Assembly (NCBI GenBank): GCA_946479285.1
Contig: CAMLFH010000022.1
Location: forward strand, 1-64,000
Length of the DNA stretch: 64,000 bases
Direction of reading: 5' to 3'
Source of the DNA: an uncultured Flavobacteriales bacterium
Lineage (GTDB): Bacteria; Bacteroidota; Bacteroidia; Flavobacteriales; Crocinitomicaceae
Positions 44,631 through 55,100 of the stretch are shown here, one piece after another (positions within the stretch are counted from its first letter, which is position 1; each line of letters starts with the position of its first letter). Made by a program: the position numbers and the translations under genes. The notes beneath the pieces are model-generated. The model ran no database searches and had not been told where the DNA came from. It saw nothing but the letters and a program-made list of their open reading frames with translations.

Positions 44631-45483
44631 AAAAATTAAACCATTGGGTTGGGCTTGCTTTCACTTGTTTTTCCAAGTATTTTGCATACGTTTCTGCTAT
44701 TTTTTCAGGTGATTCGAACTCTGTGAGCGGATCGGTAGCACTTAATTCGTAGTGCGTACTTCCTGATTTAACGGCGTATACAAAGGTAAGCGGAACTTTG
44801 AATTTATGCGCCATAATAAATGGTCCTGCGGGGAATTCTGCAAAACCGTTCAAAAACGGCAATCTAAAGTTCTTTTGACCGGGTGTGGTTCTGTCGGCAT
44901 GCAAAGCAATTAATTCGTTGCGTTTTAATGCCTGGTGGATCAAGATAAGGTGGGAAAGATCATCTTTAATCGGGATGAGCTGGTAGTGCGATTTCCCGGC
45001 AGAGTCTTCAATAAACGCTTTGATTTTTTGAACTTCGGCGTCGAGCATCAGGATATTGATCTTTAGAGTGATTCTTTCCCCAAGAAGGTTTCCTGCATTT
45101 TCCCAATTGCCTAAATGAGCAGAGAAAAGAAATCCACCTTTACCCGCTTCATTCATCCTAATCAGAGCTTCTTCGTTGTTAAAACGAAAAGTAAAGATTC
45201 TTTTCCGGGGAGTTTTCAGAGCTATCCGGTCGATCAGCGTCTGTCCGAACAAATAGAAATTCCTGGCGCTTGATTTAATCGCTTTCCACTTGCTGTAATT
45301 GAATCCTTTTTGATAGAAGGAAACCAAAGCTCTGCGCGGTTTGCGTGAAAAAAGCAAAAAGTACCCGGAAACTCCGAGACAAAAGAAGTAGGCAAATCGA
45401 ACCCCTAAAAACCGAATAGAGTAGATAAAGAACTTATACCCCCAAAGCGAACCTTTGGTTTTACCATCCCATTTTTGTTCCAT
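44611..45483 (-). CDS. LpxL/HtrB-like lysophospholipid acyltransferase
   Basis: A 290-residue membrane acyltransferase with an N-terminal hydrophobic segment (RFLGVRFAYFFCLGVSGYFL, about 24-44). The catalytic HX4E motif is in SAHLGNWENAGN near residue 120, with LIALHADRTTPGQKNFRLPF and FPAGPFIMA further on. LpxL-type enzymes acylate lipid A; the aryl-polyene counterparts (ApeD class) are thought to attach the pigment acyl chain to a lipid. The ACP gene lies 6 bases upstream. It is one of four distinct acyltransferase folds in this locus. Confidence 0.85.
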   Translation of the reverse strand: MEQKWDGKTKGSLWGYKFFIYSIRFLGVRFAYFFCLGVSGYFLLFSRKPRRALVSFYQKGFNYSKWKAIKSSARNFYLFGQTLIDRIALKTPRKRIFTFRFNNEEALIRMNEAGKGGFLFSAHLGNWENAGNLLGERITLKINILMLDAEVQKIKAFIEDSAGKSHYQLIPIKDDLSHLILIHQALKRNELIALHADRTTPGQKNFRLPFLNGFAEFPAGPFIMAHKFKVPLTFVYAVKSGSTHYELSATDPLTEFESPEKIAETYAKYLEKQVKASPTQWFNFFEYYVD

Positions 45484-45489
45484 TCACCT

Positions 45490-45735
45490 TTAAGCGTTCA
45501 AACGTTGCTCAACTAAATCGTAGAAATCGTTAAAAGTTTCAATTGTTTTGAAATCTTCAGCAGTAGGCTTGATCCCCAAATTCTCTTCGATAACAACCAC
45601 CAAATCAACGTAGTCTAAACTGTCAAGGTCTAAAGTAGCCTGTAAGTTGTTTTCCGGCTGGATCAATGCTGCATCTACTTCAAATTCTTCAGATAAAAAT
45701 TGCTTTGTCGTAAGAATGATGTCTTCTCTTTTCAT
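45490..45735 (-). CDS. Acyl carrier protein (third ACP)
   Basis: An 81-residue ACP with the attachment site LDLDSLDYVDLVV; Ser39 is the acceptor. It differs from the other two ACPs (SLDYVD instead of SIDxVE) and resembles the ApeE/ApeF-type carriers that pair with priming enzymes. It lies between a KS and the LpxL-like acyltransferase, with spacings of 16 and 6 bases. A distinct ACP may receive the ligase-activated starter. Confidence 0.92.
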   Translation of the reverse strand: MKREDIILTTKQFLSEEFEVDAALIQPENNLQATLDLDSLDYVDLVVVIEENLGIKPTAEDFKTIETFNDFYDLVEQRLNA

Positions 45736-45751
45736 GTCGTTTAGGTAACTC

Positions 45752-46975
45752 TTATTTTTTAAACTTTTTGATAATCAATGAGGAATTGGTTCCTCCAAAT
45801 CCAAATGAATTCGATAAGAAACAATCAATATTCTGTTCCCGGTAGCTTGGAATAATATTGATTTTTTCCGAATGTTCATCGGGATTTTCAAAATTAATAT
45901 TCGGTGCAATAAAGTCATTATTCATCATCAACAAGGAATAAACAATCTCACTTGCTCCGGCCATCCAACATTCGTGCCCGGTCATACTTTTGGTAGAACT
46001 TACAGGAACTTTGGAGCCCAGTACGTTGAAAATCGCTTCTGCTTCTGTAGAATCTCCTATCGGAGTTGAAGTAGCGTGCGCATTTACGTAATCAATATCT
46101 TTTGGTGTTAAATTCGCTTGTTTCAAAGCCATGTTCAAGGATCTGAACTGACCGTCGAAGTTTGGATTAGAAATGTGATCTCCGTTCGAAGAGAACCCAA
46201 ATCCAACGATTTCTCCATAGATTGGAGCGTTTCTTTTCAAAGCAGATTCCAAAGATTCGATAATAACTGTTGCAGCACCACCGGATGGGACCAACCCGTC
46301 GCGGTCTCTGTCGAATGGTCGGCTGGCCATTGAAGCCGCGGCATCTCTAACTGAGAATGCTCCTAAACCATCGAAACTTGCCATTGCAAAAACGTTTATC
46401 TCTTGTGCTCCACCGCAAACTACGCGTTCCTGCAATCCTTGTTTGATCAGTAAGTAACCCATTCCAATAGAATGAGACCCTGAAGAACAGGCAGCAGAAA
46501 TCGTGAAATTCATACCTTTCAATTTATAAATCGTTGAAAGATTCATGTTCACGGTTGAGTTCATATTTTGGAAAATGTCTCCACTTCCGATAAGTGTTGT
46601 GTTTTTCTTCGCTCGAACTTTATCTACGGTTTCAATCACAGCACCGGCTGTTGAATCGTTTCCGAATATAATTCCTGTTTCTGTTTTATCGAGAAAATCC
46701 GCATCGAGTCCGGACCCTTCCATTGCCTGTTTTGTGGACATGAAGGCATAACGAGCCGGTTGATGCATTCCGATACGCTGACGACGGGATAAGAAAGGAG
46801 TCAGATCCGGTTCGGCAACCATTCCGGTAAAACAAGAGCGGTATCCAAATTCTTCACGCTGCTCATCGTAAATAACTCCACTGCGCCCAAGACGCAGGGA
46901 TTCCAGAACCGTATCCAGGTTTTCACCCAAACACGAGTAGGCACCAATTCCGGTAATTACTACACGATGTTCCAT
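45752..46975 (-). CDS. Beta-ketoacyl-ACP synthase II (FabF-like, second KS of main operon)
   Basis: A 407-residue condensing enzyme with Cys163 in TISAACSSGSHSIG, His in NAHATSTPIGDSTEA near residue 305 and His in KSMTGHECWMAGASE near residue 342, ending SNSFGFGGTNSSLII. It is the most canonical FabF/FabB-like KS of the locus. It lies 2 bases downstream of the ketoreductase and 16 upstream of the third ACP. It may run the initial extension rounds. Confidence 0.92.
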   Translation of the reverse strand: MEHRVVITGIGAYSCLGENLDTVLESLRLGRSGVIYDEQREEFGYRSCFTGMVAEPDLTPFLSRRQRIGMHQPARYAFMSTKQAMEGSGLDADFLDKTETGIIFGNDSTAGAVIETVDKVRAKKNTTLIGSGDIFQNMNSTVNMNLSTIYKLKGMNFTISAACSSGSHSIGMGYLLIKQGLQERVVCGGAQEINVFAMASFDGLGAFSVRDAAASMASRPFDRDRDGLVPSGGAATVIIESLESALKRNAPIYGEIVGFGFSSNGDHISNPNFDGQFRSLNMALKQANLTPKDIDYVNAHATSTPIGDSTEAEAIFNVLGSKVPVSSTKSMTGHECWMAGASEIVYSLLMMNNDFIAPNINFENPDEHSEKINIIPSYREQNIDCFLSNSFGFGGTNSSLIIKKFKK

Positions 46976-46977
46976 AG

Positions 46978-47709
46978 TTAAGCGTAAATTCCTCCGTTAA
47001 TATTAATCACTTCACCAGTAATGTAAGCTGCCTTATCAGAAGCTAAAAAACTCGCAAGGTACGCTACTTCTTCCACTTTTCCAAAGCGGTTGGCAGGAAC
47101 CATTCTTTTTAATTCGTTCATATCCAGGTCGCTAGTCATGTCTGATTCAATGAATCCCGGAGCGATCGCATTTACCGTAATATTTCGTTTTGCAATTTCC
47201 TGGGAAAGTGCTTTTGTTGCAGCTATCATGCCACCTTTTGCAGCAGAGTAATTGGTTTGTCCGGGAACACCTTTCAATCCGCTTAAAGATGCGATATTAA
47301 TGATGCGTCCGCTTCGTTGTCTCAACATACGTTGTATAATTGCTTGTGTGCAATTATACATTCCTTTCAAAGAAGTGTTCAAAACAGCATCCCAATCTTC
47401 TTCGGTTACCCAGGGAAACAGGTTGTCTTTTGTAATTCCGGCATTGTTTACCAATGTATGAATAATTCCTTCCGGATTAGCTGAATACCAGTTCTCCACA
47501 GCCGTTTTTACAGCGGCACCGTCTTTTACATCAAAATGCATCAATTCACCCGTTCCGCCTGCTTGTTGAATTAAACTCAAAGTTTCTTCAGCAGCAGCTT
47601 TATTGGAAGCGTAATTGATTAAGATATGAAGGCCTAAATCCTGGGATATTTGTAGTGCGATTGCACGACCGATTCCTCTGGAAGCACCTGTGATCAGAGC
47701 AGATTTCAT
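46978..47709 (-). CDS. 3-oxoacyl-ACP reductase (FabG-like ketoreductase)
   Basis: A 243-residue short-chain dehydrogenase with TGASRGIG at residues 7-14, the NNAG motif in VNNAGITKDN, catalytic Ser in NIASLSG, and the YxxxK pair in TNYSAAKGG, ending in SDKAAYITGEVININGG. It reduces the beta-keto group with NADPH after each condensation; ApeQ is the counterpart. It overlaps the ammonia-lyase gene by 4 bases and is followed 2 bases later by a KS. Only one KR serves the whole locus. Confidence 0.92.
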   Translation of the reverse strand: MKSALITGASRGIGRAIALQISQDLGLHILINYASNKAAAEETLSLIQQAGGTGELMHFDVKDGAAVKTAVENWYSANPEGIIHTLVNNAGITKDNLFPWVTEEDWDAVLNTSLKGMYNCTQAIIQRMLRQRSGRIINIASLSGLKGVPGQTNYSAAKGGMIAATKALSQEIAKRNITVNAIAPGFIESDMTSDLDMNELKRMVPANRFGKVEEVAYLASFLASDKAAYITGEVININGGIYA

Positions 47710-49235
47710 AGGGCAAGAGTTGTTTTCTTAAGGGTGTTTGTTACTTCTCGTATAGCTTCAAATTGCGGAATATCTTCATTAATTGTCGGAGATACAGCAC
47801 GAATTTGAGTATAAATTTCTTTCGTTTTAGAAGAAAGTTTGTTTCTCTTGGTTTCATCCAGTAAATCGATAGCCTGGCAAACAGACATCATGTGGATAGC
47901 CATAACCTGGAAACCATTCTCAATCACTTTCTTAGCAATAACCGCACTGTTTGTTCCCATACTCACGATGTCCTGATTATCGTTGTTGTTGGAAATACTG
48001 TGTACGTACATCGAGTTTGAAAGCATTTGGTTTTCGGCAGTGGTAGAAGTTGCAGTAAATTGCATTCCCTGGATCCCGAAGTTTAATCCTAAAGTTTGTG
48101 TATTCAGGAAGGGAGGAAAAACTCCGTTGATCTTACTGTTCAACAGGAAGTTCAACTGTCTTTCTGCAAGCATGGTCAATTTAGTAATCACCAATTTGAT
48201 CTTGTCCATTTCCAATGAAACGTAATCTCCGTGGAAGTTTCCTCCGTGGAATACATTTTCACGCTCCAGGCTCACCACCGGATTATCATTCGTAGAATTG
48301 ATCTCGTTTTCAAGGATCGTTTTCGCGTAATCCAAAGTGTCCTTTACCGGACCAAGGATTTGCGGAATACAGCGAATGGAATAATATTCCTGGATTTTCT
48401 TTTTGAATTCGGTTGTTTCAGCAGCTTTATCGTCTGTGAAAAGCTCTTCACGTTTTTTAATCAAGGTGCTGTCTTTCAAAAAGTCACGCATTGATTTTGC
48501 AATGGATTGCTGACCCGCGTGTAATTTCACCTCATTCAAACCTACGGAGAAAGAATCGTCGTATGATTCTACGATCTCATTGATCATGGTGGAAGCAGCT
48601 ATTGCCCAATCCAATAAACGGTAAGAATAGATCAAATTCACAGAACCAATTCCCGACATACAGGAAGTTCCGTTCATCAAACCTAATCCGTCGCGTAATT
48701 TTACTTTCAAAGGAGTGATGTTCTTCTCAGCTAAAACTTCTGAAGTTTTTCTGCGAACACCGTCAATGTATACGTACCCTTCTCCGATCAGGTTTAGCGC
48801 CAAATGAGCCAGTTGAACCAAATCACCGCTTGCTCCAACACCACCGTGCTCAAAGATCTCAGGAATGATGTCATGGTTTAGAAATTGAACCAATTGTTCA
48901 ATCACTCCATAACTTACCCCTGAATTTCCCTGCATGAAATTCGTTAGCCGGGAAAGTACAACTGCTCTTGCTGATTCGGCATCCAATACATTTCCTGTTC
49001 CGGAAGAGTGACTTCTGATCAGGTTATACTGAAGCTGATTTAGTTTGTCTTCATCTATTTTGAATTGAGCCATGGGCCCAAAACCTGTATTGATTCCATA
49101 GATGATCTTATCACTTGAAAATTCCTGAAGGAAAGAAAACGAGCGTTCCAATTCCTTACGAACATCGTCTGAAATGATGTATTCCTTCTTTTCAAGACTA
49201 AAGGACTCTATTTGTTTTAAATCAAGTTTGTTCAT
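47706..49235 (-). CDS. Aromatic amino acid ammonia-lyase (HAL/TAL, MIO family)
   Basis: A 509-residue MIO-dependent lyase. The prosthetic group forms from Ala135-Ser136-Gly137 in GGVGASGDLVQLAHL, and Tyr46 in YGINTGFGP is the catalytic Tyr. The substrate-selecting pair reads Ser75-His76 (LIRSHSSG), the HAL-like form; the Rhodobacter-type TAL has His-His there. Lyases of this type from flexirubin loci, such as that of Flavobacterium johnsoniae, are characterised tyrosine ammonia-lyases, so 4-coumarate as the starter is the best guess. Overlaps the ketoreductase by 4 bases; the methyltransferase lies 23 bases upstream. Confidence 0.88.
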   Translation of the reverse strand: MNKLDLKQIESFSLEKKEYIISDDVRKELERSFSFLQEFSSDKIIYGINTGFGPMAQFKIDEDKLNQLQYNLIRSHSSGTGNVLDAESARAVVLSRLTNFMQGNSGVSYGVIEQLVQFLNHDIIPEIFEHGGVGASGDLVQLAHLALNLIGEGYVYIDGVRRKTSEVLAEKNITPLKVKLRDGLGLMNGTSCMSGIGSVNLIYSYRLLDWAIAASTMINEIVESYDDSFSVGLNEVKLHAGQQSIAKSMRDFLKDSTLIKKREELFTDDKAAETTEFKKKIQEYYSIRCIPQILGPVKDTLDYAKTILENEINSTNDNPVVSLERENVFHGGNFHGDYVSLEMDKIKLVITKLTMLAERQLNFLLNSKINGVFPPFLNTQTLGLNFGIQGMQFTATSTTAENQMLSNSMYVHSISNNNDNQDIVSMGTNSAVIAKKVIENGFQVMAIHMMSVCQAIDLLDETKRNKLSSKTKEIYTQIRAVSPTINEDIPQFEAIREVTNTLKKTTLAL

Positions 49236-49258
49236 GTTACGTTAAAGTGGGGAGTAAC

Positions 49259-50308
49259 TTATTTCGGTAATTTAACTTCAAGAATAGTGTGAAAACGATC
49301 CTCGTGAAGCGGATGTTCTGCAACGGTTTCGAATCCTGCTTTTTCAATAATGTATTTTAATGCAGAAGAAGAGTACATTTTACTGTTTCCATTTGCCAAT
49401 GCTGTAAAATAAAGCGAAGTAGCAATTAAGCTAAACTCTGCTGCGGGGAAACGCTGATCGTCTATAAATGTTTCCATGATAAAGATAGTAGCATCCGGTT
49501 TCATGTTTTTCTTGATCTTCAACAAGATTGCTTCAATCTCTTTTTCGCTGAAACAGTCCAGGAACTGGCTCATCCAGTAAACGTCTGCACCTGTCGGGAT
49601 CTCAGAATTCGGATCAAGCATGTTGCGCTCGTTGTAATCCACGCGGTCTTTAATCTCCGGAATCGCATCAATATTTGCTTTGGCAACTTTCAATTGAACG
49701 CCAAGGTCAAAAATACTTACACGTACATTCGGATCGTGTTTCGTACTTGCAACGGCCCATTTTCCAGTGTTCCCGCCAATATCGTAAATGTGTTTCGGGT
49801 GGTGTTTAAAAATGATTTTCAACGCTTCCCCGAATGAATTATCGGAATAATGATGATCGAACTCGAACCACGAAGTTTTTAATGGCTCCGGTAAAAGTGA
49901 TAATCCTTCATAAATAGTTGCCCACGGACCAATTTCTTTCAATCCTTCCGGTTTTCCATTCAAAATGGAATCTTTCAGGTGAAATAATCCTTTGTAGCAA
50001 ATGTCTTGTGTAAACATCAGGTTTACTTTCGTCATTTCGTCGCGCGTCAAAAAGTACCCGATTTTGGAAAGTGTGTATTTATTTTCATGCAGCTCCAGGA
50101 TGTCAGCAGCTTTAGCCATTTCTACTAAAACACGAACTCCGTATTCGCTGATATTTTTTCGTTTTGCGATTTCCTCGATGGTTAAGCCCTCTTTTTCTTC
50201 ATACAATTCGTCCATGATTCCAAGGCTCGACATTGTATAAACAGTTTGGAATACAAACGGACTAAAGGCAATTTTTTGTGCCTCGTACAAAGAGTTTAAT
50301 GCTTTCAT
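49259..50308 (-). CDS. SAM-dependent O-methyltransferase (dimerisation-domain type)
   Basis: A 349-residue methyltransferase of the plant/bacterial small-molecule type. An N-terminal winged-helix dimerisation domain (TIEEIAKRKNISEYGVRVL) is followed by a Rossmann domain with the SAM motif YDIGGNTGKWAV near residue 180, SIFDLGVQLKVAKAN and DVYWMSQFLDCFSEKE. Flexirubin-type aryl rings are often methylated or methoxylated, which fits its position at the head of the operon. It could act on the phenolic starter; the methylated atom is not readable. Confidence 0.85.
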   Translation of the reverse strand: MKALNSLYEAQKIAFSPFVFQTVYTMSSLGIMDELYEEKEGLTIEEIAKRKNISEYGVRVLVEMAKAADILELHENKYTLSKIGYFLTRDEMTKVNLMFTQDICYKGLFHLKDSILNGKPEGLKEIGPWATIYEGLSLLPEPLKTSWFEFDHHYSDNSFGEALKIIFKHHPKHIYDIGGNTGKWAVASTKHDPNVRVSIFDLGVQLKVAKANIDAIPEIKDRVDYNERNMLDPNSEIPTGADVYWMSQFLDCFSEKEIEAILLKIKKNMKPDATIFIMETFIDDQRFPAAEFSLIATSLYFTALANGNSKMYSSSALKYIIEKAGFETVAEHPLHEDRFHTILEVKLPK

Positions 50309-50382
50309 GGGTTCAATCTACTACCGAATTCCGAGTATTAGTTTTTACTTGTTGTTCGATCGGGTTAATTTAAAATTGGCGT

Positions 50383-50390
50383 CAAAGTTA
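50383..50390 (-). promoter_or_regulatory. Candidate -7 box for the main leftward pigment operon
   Basis: Minus-strand TAACTTTG, an exact TAnnTTTG match and the same word as in the pgk promoter, lies 75 bases before the methyltransferase start. No clear -33 TTG at normal spacing; a T-rich run lies just upstream. Confidence 0.4.
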
Positions 50391-50485
50391 GGAAAAAAAA
50401 ACAGTGTTTTACCCGAATGTTGATTCTTAGTAGTTAGCAATTTGCTAAAAATGGAAAGATCGAAGCTTTGAAAGCGGTATTTCAT

Positions 50486-50493
50486 TAATTTTG
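50486..50493 (+). promoter_or_regulatory. Candidate -7 box for the rightward pigment operon
   Basis: Plus-strand TAATTTTG matches TAnnTTTG and ends 8 bases before the ATG at 50502. A TTTG lies at 50467-50470, 15 bases upstream, slightly short for -33. The mRNA would be nearly leaderless. Together with the box at 50383-50390 it makes this 193-base spacer a divergent promoter for both pigment operons. Confidence 0.4.
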
Positions 50494-50501
50494 AAGCCGA
50501 A

Positions 50502-52106
50502 ATGAACGAAGAATTTGACGTCACCATCATCGGCTCCGGTGTAAGTGGTTTGCTTTCCGCAGCGCTGTTATCCAGATCAGGAATGAAAGTACTTGTGTTG
50601 GAAAAACATTATTTGATTGGTGGTTATTTACAGGGTTTTGAAAGGAAGGATTTTGTTTTTGATACGGCAATCCATTGGCTCAACCAATACAATGAAGTTG
50701 GAACGGTAACGCGTGTTTTTAAAATGTTGGGGGAAGATTATCCGAAACCTCAACTGATGAAGCGCATTCAACGGCACATTTCAACCAATCACGATTACCT
50801 GCTTACAGATAACCCGGATGAATTGAGAGATCAGTTGATTTTGGATTTTCCCCATGAAAAAGAAGGAATTCAGCGATTTTTTAAAGTTGCCAGGCGCATT
50901 GCGAAGGTTTCTTTGCGTTTTGCCGAGTTTTTTCAGTCGGTTGAAACCAAATCTCCCCTTGAGATCCCATTCTTCCGAATGAAACAGCTGGGAATTATTT
51001 ATCCGTTGATTCCATATGCAGTAGGTGGAGCAGGAGATGAGGCGGTAAAGAAAGGGTTGAGTAAATTCTTTAAAGATCCGGATCTGCAGGAACTTTTCTG
51101 CACAGAACGCGACTTGTTGTCGTGCATTTTCCCTATTGCATGGGCTTACAACAAGGATTATCAAAATCCACCCATTGGTGGAAGCCAGGTGATTCCGGAG
51201 TGGTTGGAAAAGCAGGCTATTCCTGATAGATGTGAAGTCCGTTTGAGTTCAGAAGTTGTTGGTTTTGATTTTGAAAACGAAGAAATCACGGCAGTTCGCT
51301 ATAAAAATCGCGCAAAAGAATACAGCGTAAAAACAAAGTATGTGATTGCGGCTTGTGACGTGGATTTTCTGTATCGAAAATTAGTACCGCAAAATTTGGT
51401 CCCGCCTAAATTCTTTGAAACACTCAACGATTCCGAAATGTATAGTTCTTCGGTGACGATCTCCATAGCTTTGGACTGCACGGCAGAAAGTTTGGGCTTC
51501 GGACATGAACTAACGATTATTTGTGAAGAATCCAGTACGCGTGACGAACACAGTTCAGGAGATCCGCATAAATCTGCCATTTCTGTTTTGGCGCCAACTG
51601 TTAGAGATAATACCATGGCTCCTGAAGGACAGGGAACCGTTACTCTGTATGTTCCGGCCTGGATCGATTACATGGATAACTGGAAAACTGAAAGGAATGC
51701 TAAGGGAGATTTCGTTCGTACGGAAGCCTATAAAAAACTAAAAGACGAGTTTGCCCAGATCATTTTTGATCGTGTGGAGGCTAAAATGTGTCCCGACTTG
51801 AGGAAGCATATTTTGTTTTACGAAGTGGCTACGCCTGTTACCTATCAGCGCTATACCGGAAATAAGAACGGTTCTATGATGGGAACACGCCCGGGAAAAA
51901 AGAACATGCAAAGTAAAATCGCTCATTACCGCACGCCGGTGAAAAACCTGATTATTGGCGGTCAATGGGCAGAATTGGGAGGTGGTGTACCCATTGCAGT
52001 TAAAACTGCTTTTAACGCATCTTTGATCATTCTGAAAAAATGGGACAAACCACGATTCAAAAAATTACTGAATGCATACAAAAACGGCACAAAACTCACT
52101 GCATGA
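50502..52106 (+). CDS. CrtI/RetSat-like FAD-dependent oxidoreductase (first)
   Basis: A 534-residue flavoprotein with the dinucleotide motif IIGSGVSGLLSAALLSRSG at the start, LEKHYLIGGYLQGFERKDF and FDTAIHWL. This is the layout of phytoene-desaturase and retinol-saturase (RetSat) enzymes. C-terminal GGQWAELGGGVPIAVKTAFNAS is the FAD-binding end. It opens the rightward operon. It could introduce or reduce double bonds, or oxidise the pigment chain. A carotenoid role is unlikely because no phytoene synthase is near. The gene is a paralogue of 55971-57494. Confidence 0.8.
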   Translation: MNEEFDVTIIGSGVSGLLSAALLSRSGMKVLVLEKHYLIGGYLQGFERKDFVFDTAIHWLNQYNEVGTVTRVFKMLGEDYPKPQLMKRIQRHISTNHDYLLTDNPDELRDQLILDFPHEKEGIQRFFKVARRIAKVSLRFAEFFQSVETKSPLEIPFFRMKQLGIIYPLIPYAVGGAGDEAVKKGLSKFFKDPDLQELFCTERDLLSCIFPIAWAYNKDYQNPPIGGSQVIPEWLEKQAIPDRCEVRLSSEVVGFDFENEEITAVRYKNRAKEYSVKTKYVIAACDVDFLYRKLVPQNLVPPKFFETLNDSEMYSSSVTISIALDCTAESLGFGHELTIICEESSTRDEHSSGDPHKSAISVLAPTVRDNTMAPEGQGTVTLYVPAWIDYMDNWKTERNAKGDFVRTEAYKKLKDEFAQIIFDRVEAKMCPDLRKHILFYEVATPVTYQRYTGNKNGSMMGTRPGKKNMQSKIAHYRTPVKNLIIGGQWAELGGGVPIAVKTAFNASLIILKKWDKPRFKKLLNAYKNGTKLTA

Positions 52107-52165
52107 GATATTTTTGTAGCTTTGCCCGCTAATATTTCTCCTTCTTCCTGAAACTAACACAAAAA

Positions 52166-55100
52166 ATGATCGGTCAAATTTGCGCGCGTATTGTTGAGTT
52201 TTTTCTTAAAAAAAGACTGTTTTTTTGGGGAACATTCACACTTGTGCTCGCTTTTTTGCTCATTGGTGTTTCTAAACTGAGAATCAACCAGGATTTGTAC
52301 GCTATTTTCCCGCAGGGAAAGGAATTCAAGAAATTCAACGAGATCGTTCAAAAGAATAAACTCAACAAACAGGTTGTATTCTCTATAAAAGCTCAGGAAG
52401 ACGAAGAAATCACCCTGGAGAAGCTGGAAAACTTGAAAGCAGATCTTGAAAAACAGTTCTCCAAAGAACTGAAAGATATAGAGGTTGTAAAAACAGTTGA
52501 TGAAGGTGCTTTGATTGCTTTTCTTCAAAAGAGTTCCGTTCGCAACCTCACAAAAGAGGATTATAAGCAGATAAAAGGGAAGCTTCAATCGGATTCTATT
52601 GAAAAAGGATTGAAGCGAACTGCAGGATTGCTGACAGGTCCGAACGCATTCTTTATCAGCAAACTGGCAGCAAACGATCCTTTGGGCCTGTTTTATGGGC
52701 AGTTGAAGCAGTTAAATCCCAACACAGATTCCAGCAATTACCTGGTGAAAGACGGAGTGGTTTATTCAAGGGATGAGCAATATGCTTTTTTCTTCGGAAC
52801 CATTGATCTGAACCAAAAAGACACCAAGAAACTGGAAGCTTTTGCGGATCGCCTGGAAAAATTCAAACAAACGAAGGCCAGGGAGAAAAATCTGGGCTTT
52901 GATTATTTCGGGACTTTCCGGATAGCGGTTGAAAATGCAAAGCAAGTCAAGGCTGATTCATCTTTAACGGCAATCATTAGTATTACAGCCATTTTACTAT
53001 TGTTGATCTTCTACTACAGAAGTGTTTTGGCCCCGCTTTATTTTTTGCTTCCGGGATTCTTCGGAATTTTAAGCGGTGCAGGATTGGTGGGTTATCTGCA
53101 CCCCGATATCTCGGCCATTTCTTTAGCTACTTCTTCTGTTTTACTGGGTATTGTGTTGGATTATTCGTTCCATTTCTTTACTCATTTGAAACATTTGGGA
53201 AGTGTGGTGAAAACGGTCAAAGAAATCAGTTCACCGATGACTTTAGGCAGTTTTACTACGATTGCGGCGCTTGGTGGATTGTTGTTCACAAATTCGGTTG
53301 TTCTTCAGAATTTTGGGTTGATTGCACTTTGTACTTTATCCGGATCAGTCATCTTTACCTTATTGTTTCTTCCCGCTATTATTGAGATCCTTAAAATTCG
53401 AATCAAGGATAATAATAACTATAAATTTAATTTTAAACTAAGTAAAACGTTCGTAAGAATTTCATTTCTAGTGATCACTTTAGTCTCTTTGGTCTTCTTA
53501 TACAAGTCTTCCAATGTGGGTTTTGATTCGGATATGAATAACCTTTCATTCCATACTCCGGAATTGAAAGAAAAGGAGAAATTCTACACCGGAATCAATC
53601 CGAATACCGATAAGAAACTGTTTGTTTTTTCATCGGCTCCAACCAGGGAGAGTGCACGTTCACAAAATGATGCTGTTTATAAGACATTCGTTTCTACCAA
53701 AGAACAATACGGAATTTCTGAATTTGTTTCGGTATCGCCATATCTTCCTTCCAATCAGACATTGGAAGAGTCTGATAAGCGCTGGTCTGAATTCTGGAAA
53801 GCCAATCAGGGGGTGGAAGATCAAATTACGTCACTTGCACCTGAATATGGATTGAACCCTGCAGGATTTGAGCCTTTCTTCCGTTCAACGGAATCGTTTG
53901 ATTTTGACAAACAGGAAGGTCAGGAGCTTGTAAAAGAAATCGGATTGAACAAATTTGTTTCGGAAGACCACGGACGGCATACTTATGTAACCTCGATTAC
54001 GGTTAAAAAAGATAAGCAGGATCTTGTAAAAGCGGAATTGGCAGAAATTGACGGAGTATTTGTTTTGGATATTTCAGAAATGGCAAAATCGATGCTGAAT
54101 GTGGTGAAACAGGATTTCGATTACCTTTTCCTGTTTTCATCCATGCTGGTTTTCTTTTCTTTGTTGGTCATTTACGGAAGAATCGAATTGACCTTGTTTG
54201 CTTTCTTCCCAATGGTTTTGGGCTGGATTTGGATCCTGGGAATAGCAAGCATTTTTGATATTCCGTTCAACTTTATCAATATAATTGTTGCAACCTTCAT
54301 CTTTGGTTTGGGCGACGATTTCAGCATTTTCACTACCGATGGACTCATTCAGCAGGCGAGAAGCGGCGTTAATTCATTGAAATCGACTCAGTCCGGAATT
54401 ATCCTTTCCGGGATTGCAACAATCATCGGCACGGGTGTTCTTATTTTTGCAAAACATCCTGCCATTCATTCCATTGGCGCGATCAGCGTTATCGGGATCG
54501 GTTCGATCATGCTGATCACCCTTTTCGTTCAGCCGCGGGTTTACAATTTCTTTGTATTGAACAGGAAAGAGAAAGGACGTGGACCGATTACGTTTTTCTA
54601 CTTCATTTATAGTTTGCTTTTATTCTTCTATTTCTTCCTGGGAAGTTTGGTTCTGAATATCATTTTGATCTTCATCCTGATTCCAACACCCATGAAGCGG
54701 ATCCACAAACGAAACATCCTTAATTTCTTTATTTCGAAATTAGCTAAATCTACCATTTACGCAGGATTACATGTGACGAAAAAAATAGTTGACAGACATA
54801 AACTGGATTATAAAAACCCGAGTATTATTACGCCGAATCACACCTCTTTCCTGGATATTTTGGTGGTATTGATGCTCAACCCGAAAACGATTATCATGGT
54901 AAAGAAATGGGTTTACAATTCCCCGATTTTCGCACCGTTCATTCGTTACGGAGGCTATTTATTTGCCGAAGAAGGTGCGAACGGAAGCCTCGATGAGATC
55001 AAAGAACGAATTGATCAGGGATATTCACTGGTAATCTTCCCGGAAGGAACCCGGAGTGCGGATGGAGAAATTAAACGTTTCCACAAAGGAGCATTCTACA

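Noticed and set aside
47706..49235. hutH of a histidine-degradation operon
   Set aside because: The neighbours are polyketide genes, not hutU/hutI/hutG; the aromatic starter role fits better, although substrate remains untested.
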